Origin: Pholiota molesta
Taxonomy: Eukaryota > Basidiomycota > Agaricomycetes > Agaricales > Strophariaceae
Direction of reading: 5' to 3'
Assembly: GCA_014925825.1 (NCBI GenBank)
Contig: JACGCK010000065.1
Span: 186,001-250,000, forward strand
Length of the DNA: 64,000 bases
Position numbers and translations under genes: made by a program. The notes beneath the pieces are model-generated. The model saw only the letters and a list, made by a program, of their open reading frames with translations, had not been told where the DNA came from and made no database searches. Positions 23,629-35,506 of this stretch are shown here, one piece after another (the first letter of the stretch is position 1; every line of letters starts with the position of its first letter).

Positions 23629-25179
23629 GATGGACGTCGTTGTTCGCTGTGAACGTTGTAAACAGTGAGATGGATCCTAGATGCAGATAACAGACTATGC
23701 ACCTAGTTTTAACAGTTTGAAGTAAGAAAAATGAGATATCGCGAGCAGATGATGGAGGTCAAAAAGCAAGTTGGTGTCGGTGCCGTTTTCGTTTCCGGTG
23801 CCGTTTTCGTTTTTGCTCGTGACTTGGCGAAAAAGGGCGCGCTACGCCTGGCGCCAGGCTACGCCGATGTTGAAAGTTCTGATGTTTTCGGTATATAATT
23901 TCAAAGCTATAGGCTTGAAAATCATCTAGCGGATAGTGGAATTCATCCCAATCTTGAGATATGTAAAAGCAAGACGAAAGCAAGATGCAAAGATCGCGTG
24001 CAAGCGAAATCGACATTGAGATTATGGGCGTGAAAAAATATTACGTCATCAATACGTCACCCTCCACGGAACTTGAACGTCACGCAAGCGTCACGCAAAC
24101 GTCACGCAAACCTGCTCTTTCAACTTTTTCTTTGCTTTTTCTCGTCCTTCTCGATATACAGAAGAGGAATTGGCGGACACACCCACCGAATAAAAAATCT
24201 GGTAAGAGCTTGATCCGACTCTATACTATATTTTGTTCACTATGAAGCAGACTACGTACCATGGGAGTGACAATGCCTCAGTGGCAACGTGTATATCCCT
24301 TCCGAATTTCCATCTAGAGGCTCGTTGTCAACTACTCTACGCCGCTGCAGGTTATGAAAAATTGCGGAGACGTTTGAGCACATGTGAAAGAATTGATTGA
24401 AACCATCTGCATCATTATCTGTATAGATGACTGAGTGGTTCTTGTAAGCAATTCAGAGTATGCATCGCCTTTGAATGAATCTAAATTCTGCTTATGACAC
24501 AGAGTCTGTCAAACTGGATTGTCCAAGTACCAACTTTCTCATACATTCTCGGAACTCAACCCAAAATTCCGCTGGCGTTGTACTTATAGGTTGAACGATA
24601 ACTGAACGGCAAGGCCATAAGTATTGGACATTTGCATGAATATTTCCGATTTTTAGCTCGTGTTCTTCTCTTTGCTTTGCGTGCCGTGTATAATGGAACA
24701 AATATAAGGCACAGCCCATTCGAAACAGAGTTGACAGGTGAGTACTTGAGTATTACTCAACCTGATATAAATACTTAATCGGTACTTGTCAGTCAGTTTC
24801 AAGGCTTTCTTTTCGAAAGCTTATCGCCGTCTGCCGGATGCCCACTGTCGCTACAGCGATGACCTTCGAGTTATCTATGAAACGCGGAAAAGCTTTGAAC
24901 GAATATGAAGAGACAACTGAGACTGTTGTTCGACAAAATCAGTCATATCACTGAGGTGGGAGTCTAATCGGCTCATATACTTCAGTTTGACAAGCGTCCG
25001 AAAGTCGCACCGCAATTTATCGTAAGCAGCATACATACTTACCTGAAGTCAGGTTCCTCTACTTGATTTCAGACACCGCCTTCAACCTTGTGCATCCTTG
25101 GCACAGCTCAAACCTGCCTACTGCTTCAAAGCGTCGTAGCCTATCGAAACCCGAAGATTGACTAGACAACGCAGAGATA
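23629..25179. other. Divergent intergenic region
   Basis: This region lies between the 5' ends of the 949-residue gene (-) and FA copy 3 (+), so it should hold both promoters. It includes a repeated CGTCACGCAA(A/G) element (about 24079-24110, three close copies) and a GGTGCCGTTTTCGTTT duplication near 23780-23810. Reverse frames at 24492-24719 and 25059-25385 lack family or splice support. Confidence 0.45.
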
Positions 25180-28100
25180 ATGAAGAACAAAAAGGGCGGG
25201 AAGCGGGCGAACTCGAGGGTAAGTGAGTCCTTTAGATTTGCTCGCTCATGCTTGTCGATTAATGTCCCCATAGTTAGACGACATTCGGAAGGACACGGGT
25301 GGTGAGATTCAAGACGCGCCAGGTAGTCAACAAGTTGGACAGCCGCTAGCGCCGGCCAATAACCCTCCCTCAGCAATTCCTTCACCGGCGCGACATCCTA
25401 TATATGATATGTTAGTGTATGTCTGGACGAGAATCGGACGGAACTTCAGGAGACGGAAGGGAAGGGCAGACCCCAGGGTGAGTGCGGATCCTGCAGAGTG
25501 TTCAGCCCTAACCTTTCGCATTCACTTCCTAGTTATCTCAAGTTCAGGAACGCACGAGTCAAGAACTTGTTGCAAGTGATCGACGACAACCCATACAACA
25601 ATTTCCAGATAAGCCCTCGGGGGGTTTCTTTGAAGGCCCCACTGATACAGTGAATGTCAAGGGAGGAATAATTAATCATACACTTGGTAATTACACAAAT
25701 GTGACTTTCAATGTAAACTGTGCGTCGTATTTTCTTATATCGTTGATGCGTGCTCACATCCCTCATCAGCGGAAGCTCGTGGTGCAGAATACAGCACCTT
25801 CAATCAAAGCACAGCACCGTCCTCCAGTATTGTCAAAGCGCTCTCGCACATCCTGTCACCAGATCCTCTTGAAGGGAATGTCACTCCCCAGAAAGACGTA
25901 CTTACATCTGTATGTCTCCTTATCATGCTTTGATGATGATCGTTGTTTAAGCGACATCCATTCAGTCTCTGCCATCACCAGCACCAATGGAAAACGATAA
26001 CAGTACGCAGTCTTCTACACAAGATAACAGCCGTGGCCAAGCCTCTTCCGTGTCCGTTCACGAGCAAGGTGTAAGTTCATCAGGTCGAATACTCCAAGAG
26101 TTTAAAACTTAATAAATACATGTGTAGCCCTCAACTTCGACGACAATATACTCCCCTGACAACAGCAATACTATCTACGAGCGACATCTTGAGAAGAAGA
26201 AAAAAGGCTTCCCGCTGTGGATTCCAGAGCCTAACAGAAGCCTACCCATGCAATATCGTCGCAAAGGCGTCAATATAGGTGATGTTGGCATCATCACACC
26301 TTCCGGGGGTTTCTTCTTCCTGTTCAATATATGTTCACCACACGACGACCCCATCAATCCTCGGAGGCTTCCCGAAGGGTTTTCTCCAGTCCACCCACCT
26401 ATCGATGCCATGGACATTCGCGAATATTCAGAATTCAAACCCGAGAGCTATTTGACGAGCACAGCAATAGAAAGGACTGACAACGATCCGCCGTTTCGGT
26501 GAGCTGCAACCACTAAACCTGCGTTGCTGGATTAACACACCTTGACGCCTATAGAGGGCTGTCGTTTGCGACCTCTGCTACGGAAGGTGCGGTTCTTACC
26601 CTCCCAGACGGTGCCATCTCCCGTGATCTCGTAAATATTCGACGATTCCGAGCCTATGCCGCTGCAAACATCGAGAGCTGGTATCGATATGTCAATGGAC
26701 CTCGCGGATGCGAAGCCCAGAACGGCGAGGTGCGTCTCGTCACCGGCTGCGTCAAGGCGACCTCCTGGGGCATGGCGGCCGTCGCCAATATGACCCAACA
26801 CAAGACGCACCATCTCAAGTACCGCTCCGTCGAAGACGTCACAGCACCGACCGCGCCGATACCCCTGTATAAGTGGGAGCACACTGGATTCGCAGAGGCG
26901 AGGGTCGGGCCTGACCTACATGAGATCGAAGATTTGAAGAGGGACGATGACTCGGACGTGGCGGTAGGAGGGAAATACTGGAACCAGTGTCTGTTCGTAC
27001 GCACGCTGAACATTACTCTTAACGATGGGGCTTTCGCAACGATCAGTCAAGAGCTGGAGTCTGCGTTGATCCTGGAGTCGCAGCAGTATCACGATAAGGG
27101 AACTTCCAGCAAGTCGACGAGTAATCCTCCCACCCCAGGCGCTGAGACGGGTATTAATACTGGCCAACAACTGGCCACTGATTTAGCGACTCAGACACGG
27201 CCGACTTCCAAATCTCCGGGATCTGAAGTGGAAACTTTGTCCATTGGCAATGTTATGAGTAAACGCCGTGTGATCATGTCTACATCCCCAAGTGCCCCAG
27301 TGAGTATCATTTGAGGATGCAATACATGAATGTCTTGCTTTCTAACCTTTTCTAATCTCTTCATTTAGGTATCTCATCCGGCAGATGTTTTAAATAAATG
27401 CTCTTGCAGAAGGTGCATTTTAGACCATTCAAGAGTATATCCGGAGTGATTGAGATGACTGGATGACATTTCTAGGTTCCCAATTGCCGAGTTGTCATTA
27501 CCCAAGACGTGGATTGGTATTCTGTGATCAGAGAGGTCGGTTATCATTGATTATTGATCACTTCTGAGTTCTGAATACTCGGCCCCATTTTTTTTTCTCT
27601 AGGATGAGGAACTCATGCCCAGTCCTTCTCAGATGGCCGAACGTGTTCTTGCTGCTCATCATATTAGGGAAGAAGATGGTAAGTATTTCATATTTCTCAG
27701 CGACGCCATATTTTGATTCATGATCGACAACATTGACAGGTGTGGTTTTTCTCGAATCACAGCCAGAATTCCATTACTTAAAGGAACTGGAACGGTATTT
27801 GGTCCACGCGCCGGCGTTTGGTCAAGAACATCCTTCCAGCATTTTTCGGAGTGGTTCTAACACTCTTTATCCGACTTCCATCGTTTCTTCGGGGGCCAGC
27901 TCGTTTGGGTGGAGTCCTTTTGGTTCGACTAGTACTTTGATCTCGCACAACACATCAACTTCCTCTAGAACTTCTTCCAAGGCGAGCTCGGATGGTTGGA
28001 CTGCTTTCGGTTCAGCTAGTACTTTAGGTCCACCTAAACTCTCGATGTCTAGCAATTCCTCTAGGTCAAACTCGTTGGGTAATAGTCCGACTTATTCAAT

Positions 28101-28487
28101 TACACGGCCATTACCTTACGGATCCTTAATATCTGGACCAAGCTCGTTGGGATTGGTTCCGACTAACCCAGCTACTTTAGCTCCCACCGGTACAACATTG
28201 GCACGATCTCCGCTTTCGGGTGGCAAGAACGTGGAACCCCGAATAGTCTCTCACGTAGACCGTCCTCCGGAGTACAACGTTCACGGCTTTGAATCACAAT
28301 TGGTACGTATTTTTATTTATTGAGAATGAGAATTCAAGGCATACTCTGCAAAATATATACTCATGTCGTGCTATAGAACATGTCGCCTGAGGACGAAGTA
28401 GAACTCGAACTTGATGAAATTCCTCCTATAAAGTCGACACTCGGTCAGCAGCTCTATGGGGTTCCAAAGAGTAGTGATGGGGAATAG
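25180..28487 (+). CDS. FA family protein, copy 3 (one frame break)
   Basis: The start MKNKKGGKRANSR at 25180 is followed by a GTAAGT donor, and every exon down to the core joins in phase. The motif segment is GGFFEGPTDTVNVKGGIINH. The core is complete: FPLWIPEPNRSLP, GDVGIITPSGGFFF, GAVLTLPDGAI, FRAYAAANIESWYRY, NQCLFVRTLN. The exon equivalent to SHPADILNRLLLQK in copy 1 reads SHPADVLNK then loses one base, which would end the protein early. Skipping that exon keeps phase 0. Downstream exons are conserved (VPNCRVVITQD, EELMPSPSQMAERVLAAHHI, REEDGVVFLES). The tail is private: a Ser/Gly/Thr-rich repeat (SSGASSFGWSPFGSTSTL then a close copy) and an acidic end EVELELDEIPPI...VPKSSDGE with stop at 28485-28487. 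Function unknown. Confidence 0.6.
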
Positions 28488-29157
28488 ATACCCACACCTA
28501 GAACTTCGAAGGGGGGTGCTATTGATTCCTACGAGCGTGGTAATGGAAATATATAACGGAGACATGATGGTAGCGTTCCAAATCTCAGTTAGGAAGGAGT
28601 CAGAATATGGATGTACTTATATTAACATGTCTAGCTTTGATAATAAGTATGATAGGGTTTGAGCGCTACTGTAACTGCGATGATGGATTTTGGAGTTTTG
28701 CCGGAGGATGTGGAGGATGTGCAAGTTATCCTGCGAGTGCCAAAGGAAAGGCAAATGAGGTCGACGGGGGGCGCTGCACCCCCAGCGAGCGTATTGCGTT
28801 CAACCGTTGGTCTCGACACCAACGCCAGCGCGAACATGATCAGCACCAGCCGCCCCACCACACCAGCCGCAACTGATGGGAAATTATTATGTTAGCGAGA
28901 CTCTGCCCGCGCCCACCGCGTCTCTTGCCACTTCGTTTTGATTCATTGCTGCTACTACATCATTATCCATTCACTTTCACTTCTAACACCCAATGGCTTT
29001 CTTTTTGTGAAGATAGATTGGCATTGACGAACCAATTCTTAGTGACGACGCTTGCGAATCAACTGCATCAACCAGCACAGCCATATCGCCAGGAATAGGA
29101 CTTGCTGGAACGACAGCTCATATAGTATATCCTTTTCTTCGACCAACCACCACCATC
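28488..29157. other. Intergenic between FA3 and the phosphatase
   Basis: The gap contains the duplicated fragment of the 949-residue gene (28680-28880) and the phosphatase 5' flank, with a CCACCACCATC stretch just before its start. Otherwise I see nothing. Confidence 0.5.
28680..28880 (+). pseudogene. Truncated duplicate of the 949-residue gene
   Basis: From the ATGATGG at 28680 the plus strand reads MMDFGVLPEDVEDVQ, then after a 9-base gap SYPASAKGK in a shifted frame, then a block matching the Ala/Pro/Thr-rich part. At DNA level it parallels minus-strand 21275-21050 with scattered substitutions and at least two deletions. It has no start region, no stop context and no 3' end of its own. 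It is a non-functional partial copy in the opposite orientation to the parent. Confidence 0.85.
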
Positions 29158-30775
29158 ATGCCTATCCTAAATCCTACCAGGAGGAAGGCCATCCTCTACG
29201 GCTTCATCCCACTAATGGTCATATACCTTCTCTACAATTTCAAGCTGCACCACATAATCCCGTCTATAACGAGCTGGCCGACGGAAGGACGTGTTGTAAT
29301 GGAGCTAGGCAATATGGCTAGGCACAAAATTATGCCATGGAGTTTCCAAGATCAAGATGGAAAGAGCACCCACCACGAAGAGGTGGACGAGCTAGATGAC
29401 GAGGAAGAGGATGCGGATGAAGAGATGCTTTTCAGACGGGTGCCATTTTCGCGACACATAGTGGCTGTAGGCGATCTGCATGGTGATATGCCCAATGCGA
29501 GGAAGGTGCTGACGTTTGCGGGTGTGGTGGACGACCACGGCGACTGGTCTGGGAATGTGGATTACTTTGTGCAGACTGGCGATATCATTGACCGGTACGT
29601 TGATCGCAATATTCAATATTTATTCGGCTCCAGAAGTACTGACCGTTCTTACAGTGGGGATGATACGATAAATCTCTTCCTATGGATGGAAAGACTGCGC
29701 GCACAAGCAGCGCACACCGGCGGGACCGTCCTATCCCATCTCGGAAATCATGAATGGATGAATGCCATCGGTATGTCCACCCCTCCATCCCCACTGCCAG
29801 ACCCCCCTGACGTCCTGTCCGAAATTCGAAAGGCGACTGGCGCTACGTATACCCCTCCGAGCTCGCGACCTTCGGCAGCGTCGCCGCGCGCCAGCGCATG
29901 CTCAGCACCGGGCGCATCGGGCGCGCCTGGGCAGCGAACTACACCACCGCCTCGCGCCTCCCCCTCCATCCGTCCCTCGGGCCCCGAACACGCCGTACCC
30001 GCCCAAACATCTCTCCGTGAACTTCCAAAAAGACTGGGACGACGCCACCGCCCCGGCCCACCCGTACCTGCCCGCGGAGCACGCGCCGCTCGCGCACGCC
30101 GCGCTGTCGTTCGTCCATGGCGGGCTGTCGCCGTCGTACCCGGACCTGTCGCCGTTCCCGACGCGGATCAACGCGCTCGCGGAGTCGTTGCTAGCGAAAC
30201 TGCAGCAGCGGAAGCAGCCGCCCCGCATCCGCCCTCTCCGTACCCCGGCCTGCCGCAGGGGACCACCGCGGAGGAGGCGGATATGTACAGCGCCAATGGG
30301 CCGCTGTGGTACCGCGGTTGGGCCATGGAGGACGAGGAGACGGTGTGTGCTCAGGTGGATGAGGTGCTCGCGAAGACGGGCACACGGCGGATGATTATGG
30401 GGCATACTCCCGACTTTCACGTACGTCGTGGTCATGGGTTTGCACCGCTATCTCGAACATGGAGACTGATGTGTTATTCTAGAATATCAAATCAAGATGC
30501 AATGGAAAGATCATCATCATTGACACTGGTATTCCTTTTTTTTTTATGCTTTGAGTGGAGGATGCTGATTTCTGTTTTCAGGCATATCTCATGCGTATGG
30601 TGGTGTGCTCTCGGCCTTGTCAATACACTACTCAATCGTCCCTATTGGAGACCATGCGTCGAAACGATGGAGAGAGAAGGAAATCGTCAGCGCGTTGTAC
30701 GAAGACAGACAAGAGATAATTGTGACCGATGAACGAGAGATTGTTGGCAACTTTGATCATGGGGAGAGCTGGTGA
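29158..30775 (+). CDS. Membrane-anchored metallophosphatase (PPP/Shewanella-like)
   Basis: The start is ATG 29158 (MPILNPTRRKAILY). A hydrophobic segment at about residues 12-28 predicts a single N-terminal anchor, followed by an acidic stretch. Calcineurin-like phosphoesterase motifs come in order: AVGDLHGDMPNA, TGDIIDR joined across an intron to GDDTINLF (GDxxDRG), LSHLGNHEWMNAIG, FVHGG(LSP), and MGHTPDFH with CNGKIIIIDTGISHAYGG. These are the metal ligands of the PPP fold. The C-terminus is VGNFDHGESW with stop at 30773-30775. Introns near 29596, 29773, 30421 and 30527 have normal borders. Two single-base frame breaks occur, near 29983 (GGGCCCCG) and 30220 (GCCCCGC); in each case one extra C restores the conserved protein (P-P-N-T-P-Y; K-Q-P-P-P-H). 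The substrate is unknown. Confidence 0.82.
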
Positions 30776-30942
30776 ATCTTTCCTGTTCGTAGTTGTGTAT
30801 ATCCTCGCTTTCGCATAATTTATTGTAGCATAAACATTTGTTCAGTATTTATACACATACATTGCGATTTTCATTTATCGTACATCATCAGCTTTTGTAA
30901 GGCTGCTCGCAAATGAAAGGTCTTGGAATGAGCGAGCACAAA

Positions 30943-32245
30943 TCATAGCTTCGCTTTGCGATGTAGGACGTCGGCACGACGCCACTAGTTACAGTCGATT
31001 AATCAATAAAAAAAATACGTTATTCCGGTTCATGAATAGCACTTACCCAGGGATACCAAACCGACAAATCCTTCGACAACCTCCCCGTAAACCTCGGCAC
31101 CCGCCGCTCCTTGAACGACGCCACACCCTCCTCCCCATCCGGCGAGCTCCCCAAAATCTTCATCGCGCGCGAGTCGAGCAGGTGGTTCTCCTCCACCGAG
31201 TCCCCGGGTGCTGGATCAGCGCCTTCGCGTACGCGATCGACAGCTGCGAGGTGTGCGCCGCGAGCTCGTCGGCGAGCGCCTTGGCGGCGGGGTACACGGC
31301 CTCGCGCGCGGGCAGGATTTGGTGGTAGAGGTCCTTGATGTATGGTGAGTCGGGGGAGACGGTGGCGCCTGTGAGGAGGAGGGAGTTGGCGCGGGATGTG
31401 CCGAGGAGCTTGGGGAGGAGGTATGAGGAGGTGGCTGCGTGAGGTAAGTGAGAATGAATGTGGATCGTGGAGTCGTGTTAAGTTGATTATAAGGCTTGAC
31501 TTACCTTCCGGAACGATGCCCCGGCGCACGAATGGAAAGGTGAGTTTAGCGCCGGCCCATGCAAAGCGGAAGTCGAAGGGCAGTTGGAGGGCGGTCATTC
31601 CGACGCCAGCCTGTAGGACGAGGGGATAAGTAAGATCCGAACAGTAGTGCGTTGTTCTCTGCTTGACCTACGGCATGGCCATTGACTGCTGCGATAGTGA
31701 CCTTGCGACACCTGTAGATGATCATTGCAAGAACGCCTCCAGAGTCGCGGTGCGCTGCAAGTAATGATATTCGCCATGCGGTTAAAAGGTGGCCATGGAC
31801 CTCGGGGAATAAGCAAATGACGGACCGTGTTCGCCCTCCTTCTCGGCTTCCTTGTCCCAGAGTTCACTCCATCCATTCGCGATATCTGCCTATACAGAAA
31901 TTGCATTGTCAGTCAATCGGGCTACAACCTCGGATCTTGGATATGAAATCCCAACGTACTCCAGAGCAATACGCAGGAGCTGTGGCCTCTGCGGTCAGAA
32001 TAACAACGTGAACACGATCGTCTCTGTCGCACACATCGAATACGTTCACGAGCTCGGCCCAAAGCCTCCCGGTAAACGTGTTCCTGCTGCAGGAAGTAGT
32101 AGAGCATGTTGTGTCAACTTGTGTCTGACGCGTGTCCAACTTGCACTCACTATTTGGCGCGGTTGATAACGATTGTCAGAACAGGTCCGTCAAGGGTGAC
32201 GAGGATGTCTTCGTATCCTTGCTTTGAATAGTCTAGGGAGGCCAT
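30943..32245 (-). CDS. Enoyl-CoA hydratase/isomerase family, likely peroxisomal
   Basis: The start MASLDYSKQGYEDI is at 32245. Crotonase-fold features appear in order: PVLTIVINRAK joined to YRNTFTGRLWAEL, VHVVILTAEATAPAYCSG, ADIANGWSEL, then TIAAVNGHAVGVGMTALQL..DFRFAW..AKLTFPFVRRGIVPE, which form the CoA pocket and oxyanion hole, and SSYLLPKLLG. The C-terminus is spliced (W then WRRADVLHRKAKL) and ends with Ala-Lys-Leu, a type 1 peroxisomal targeting signal, so a role in fatty-acid beta-oxidation or double-bond isomerisation in peroxisomes is likely. Near 31202 the run CACCCGGGGAC is one G short of HPGDSVEENHLL, a single-base frame break in an otherwise intact gene. Hydratase versus isomerase activity cannot be decided here. 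Confidence 0.85.
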
Positions 32246-33910
32246 TGCGCTGATATTGCTCGACAACGAAATAATAGGAGGTTTGTCACAAATAAACGTT
32301 CAAGCAAGTATAAATAGCATATGCTTACAAACCGGCTCTCGGCGCAGATTGACACGCTAGAGGGCGCTGCGCCGCATACCCGTTTGCGAAAATCTTGCAA
32401 AGTCGTCCAGGCCTTCAAACCCGCTTTGAAACATTCACCTCTTTCAATAATGCTTAAAAACATGTTAAGAACTTCAGATATTCTCCCAAGCCCTGTCAAA
32501 AGGTTAGTTTCAACCTAATTTAGGTGTGTACCAGCCCAAAGTCAAGTCTATCCTTCTCCATTTCCTTTAATGTGAATGACTGCAACCGAGTTATATGAGA
32601 GCATCAGTGTAGTAGACTTGGAAGTTGGAATCACGTTTGGCGTAATTAATGTCAGAACTAAGAAGTCGATCGAGCATTTTTTGTGAATCTCACTTGACCA
32701 TACAGGCTCTTTGAAGTTACCGTTCACCAGTAAAATTTGGGGTACAAAGCTCCGTACTTCGTCCAGTGTACCCCGTTGCTACAAACACATTTAAATTTAA
32801 AATCGTTTTTGCAGCTTTTACGCATCCCATATATGGAGATGTAAGCATGGTCAACCTTCATCAAAAAGTTTTGTATATCCATTGAAATATTGAAGGCTCG
32901 TATCTTCGAAAAACTAAGTAGAACATGCCGCATAGACACCTGTCCTCCTAATTTTTTGCATCGGGCATACGCATATGGCAAGCTGATTTGGCCTTTCATT
33001 TTTCAGTTCTCAACACACTCAGTCATTGCCATTCGCAATAACTTGTGGTTCCTCTCATCGAACTACTAATATGATACTGACATGGCATCAGTTTTTCCCG
33101 TTTATAGTAAGCTGTTAATAGAAGAAACAGCCATGTCCTCTAGCAGTGGAATATTTGTGCTTTATTCCGTCGGAAGCATCACAGCTGCTTCGGGCATTGG
33201 CTGGCTTCGTTAGCCTTCGCCAGCCCGCGAATATGCTTTTTATCGTTTCATATGCTCAGGGCCACTGTCAGTGGTGTTTTTTCTTGCTTCGCGTCCCAAG
33301 TTCCAACGCGCCACTGCTCATCTCTGCTCATCCGCGCTGAACTTAGGGCGCACCCAAGGCGCACCTGGGCGCACCCGTCTATATTTGGGAATTAGTTATT
33401 TCTATTTCTGGATTCAAAATCATAAATGGTTCAACAATTGTGTGACAACGTGTGACCTCGTCTTCCTCCTTGAAACTAGTACGTCTGACTTTTCACGATT
33501 TCTCGAGTGTCAACGACTGTCCTGCTTGTCCCGGGCTCCCAATGACTGAACATGGCTAAACTTGTCATATTGCTCTACTTTGTCGTCTGTTCATCGCCAC
33601 AACTCGAATCTCTTCTCGACCGTGTCTAGATTTTGGACTGGATACTCAGAATGGGAAAGGAATCATGGCGACCGCAGTAGAGCTTGCAGATCTTGTCCCA
33701 GCGGGCTCACAGATGCGATGTTCTGGGAGCTTAAAGCATTGTCTAGCAGCATTTCCGTTATTCGTGGGCGCATGCTTGTGTCTTCCGCGTACCCATCATG
33801 ATAAATTATCACACCGCCTACACGACAGATCCTTTCTTATCCCGTCATTTTCTCGTCGTTCTGGAACGCTGTTTAATAATTTAATCTCAGCAACCTTTTC
33901 CGTCTATCAG
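32246..33910. other. Long intergenic stretch
   Basis: I find no gene. The DNA is AT-rich with scattered short ORFs. A small repeat of GGCGCAC occurs at 33350-33375. A reverse frame at 32724-32999 and a forward one at 33562-33801 lack splice or motif support. Confidence 0.45.
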
Positions 33911-34745
33911 AATCTTTCTTCGCCAAACATGGAATCGTCATCTCGGGCGGTGTCTACAACACACCTCATATTCTGAAATTCTCTGGTATCGGATCCAACG
34001 CTGAACCCAAGGATCACAACATATCCGTCGTCCTCGAGACCTCCACCAGCGTTGACTTCACCATCTAGAACGGCTTCATATTCCTCAACACGATGAACGA
34101 TGCCTGCTTCCCCCAATGATCCCATAACACCACATACTGTGGTTTCTACGGAGAAAACATGCCCATGGCCGACATTATCACCGGCGGCATACCCGCAATC
34201 TTCCTCGGATACTACCCCGGCTGGTCGAACCGTACCGCAGCTGACATCCACCAGTGGACATGATTCATCCTTAAAGCCCACAACCGCAACAACGCTGGCA
34301 TCGTCACCTTGACCTCGAGCGGCCCACGCGACGTGCCCCAGATCAAATTCAGGAGCTACCGTCGGCGGCGACGAGGACTTGCAGGTGATGTACGAGAGCA
34401 CTCAGCTCACGTACAAAAATGAACGCCGCCGCGCAGCCTGCCGCTTCTTATTGGAACATCACGCGCACGGACGAGCTTCCCGGGCCTGAAATCCAAATCG
34501 AGGCTGAAATCAAGGAGTGGATCGTACAGGAGACATGGGGACGCTATGCAAGCTGCACGGTACCCATCGGCACGGACGACGACAAGGCAACGATGGTGTT
34601 GGGGTCATCAGCAGCCTTCTCCGAGATCATATAGACTCCCAACAGGACGTAGAAGCTCGGGATCTTGTGGAACCCGCTCGCATCGAGGATGCGCAGCGGC
34701 CAGCCTATCGACTTTACCCTGAACTGAGAGCACATATGTAGCGCA
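33911..34745. pseudogene. GMC oxidoreductase pseudogene with inverted 3' end
   Basis: Plus-strand frames give recognisable C-terminal parts of a glucose-methanol-choline oxidoreductase: VISGGVYNTPHILKFSGIG, a block with NGFIFLN...CFYG-like residues, AIFLGYYPGWSNRTAAD, FILKAHNRNNAGIVTL, SSGPRDVPQIKF and, from about 34455, IQIEAEIKEWIVQETWGRYA then SCTVPIGTDDDKATMVLG. Stops interrupt the first part at several places (after DFTI, CFPQ and HQWT). The last expected block (FRVKS, LRILDASGFHKIPSFYVLLG, VYMISEKAAD) is present only on the minus strand at about 34745-34612, immediately after the plus-strand part. The FAD-binding N-terminus is absent. The gene is dead. Confidence 0.85.
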
Positions 34746-35506
34746 TCGCGTCCGAGTTTCACCATTTCTCGCTGAGCGCTCAACTGCGGCCCACGAGCGA
34801 ATAACCTATGAGAGAAGGTGAATACGGTCCCAATATGTTTGTAAATATTCTAACGTTTTGGATGCATTTTGGATGACTTCCCTACTAGGAGCGCTACAAA
34901 CAACACAGTTTTTCACGTACATCGGCAGAGTACTCGACGTTTCAGACTGTGAAAACATCATAAAGGGTGGTTCAGTATTCAATTGGAGCGAATGCAATAC
35001 GGCATGCGTTGATGGGCTATGGAAGACCGCTATGCTATTCAGATGATAACTATGGCTGGCTGCGAGTTCTAACGAAACGGGCTTCCTCTCAAATTTCTCT
35101 TCTCTCAAGCACTTAAATATCTCCTCGGCACAGCGTGTTACTAGTTGACCGTTGATAAGCCCGTGTTTGTCTCCCTTTATGACATCTCTTGGCAGGAAGC
35201 ACAATGAAATGTAAATACAGGGCAGGTCTGACAAGACCACGTTTAGGGTACTAATATAACTCGCGAAAACGTCAGCAATAAAGGCGATCTCGGAAAAGCA
35301 ATCTGCGAAGCTAGCCTGAGCGGGCGCAGGGACAGCTTTGTGAAATCGGACATAAGCATAGTTATGACCATAATCTGTTTATAATATACATTGATTTGTG
35401 TTATAAGTATAGCTACAATTGTGTAATGAACCACTCGAGCCTGCCGATACGTAGGATTAATAATAGGGCGTACTATCGTAATCCTCCATAGAGTTGCATC
35501 GGGAAG
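34746..35506. other. Intergenic
   Basis: A 144-codon reverse frame (34806-35240) is the only sizeable ORF. It has no recognisable motif, no splice context and unremarkable composition, so I do not call it a gene. Confidence 0.4.

Noticed and set aside
29762..30394. Separate 210-codon ORF inside the phosphatase
   Set aside because: It is the middle of the phosphatase in the frame reached after the first one-base break (VHGGLSPSYPDLSPF belongs to the family), so it is not an independent gene.
34806..35240. 144-codon reverse ORF
   Set aside because: No recognisable motif, no splice structure, no neighbour logic; compatible with a chance open frame.
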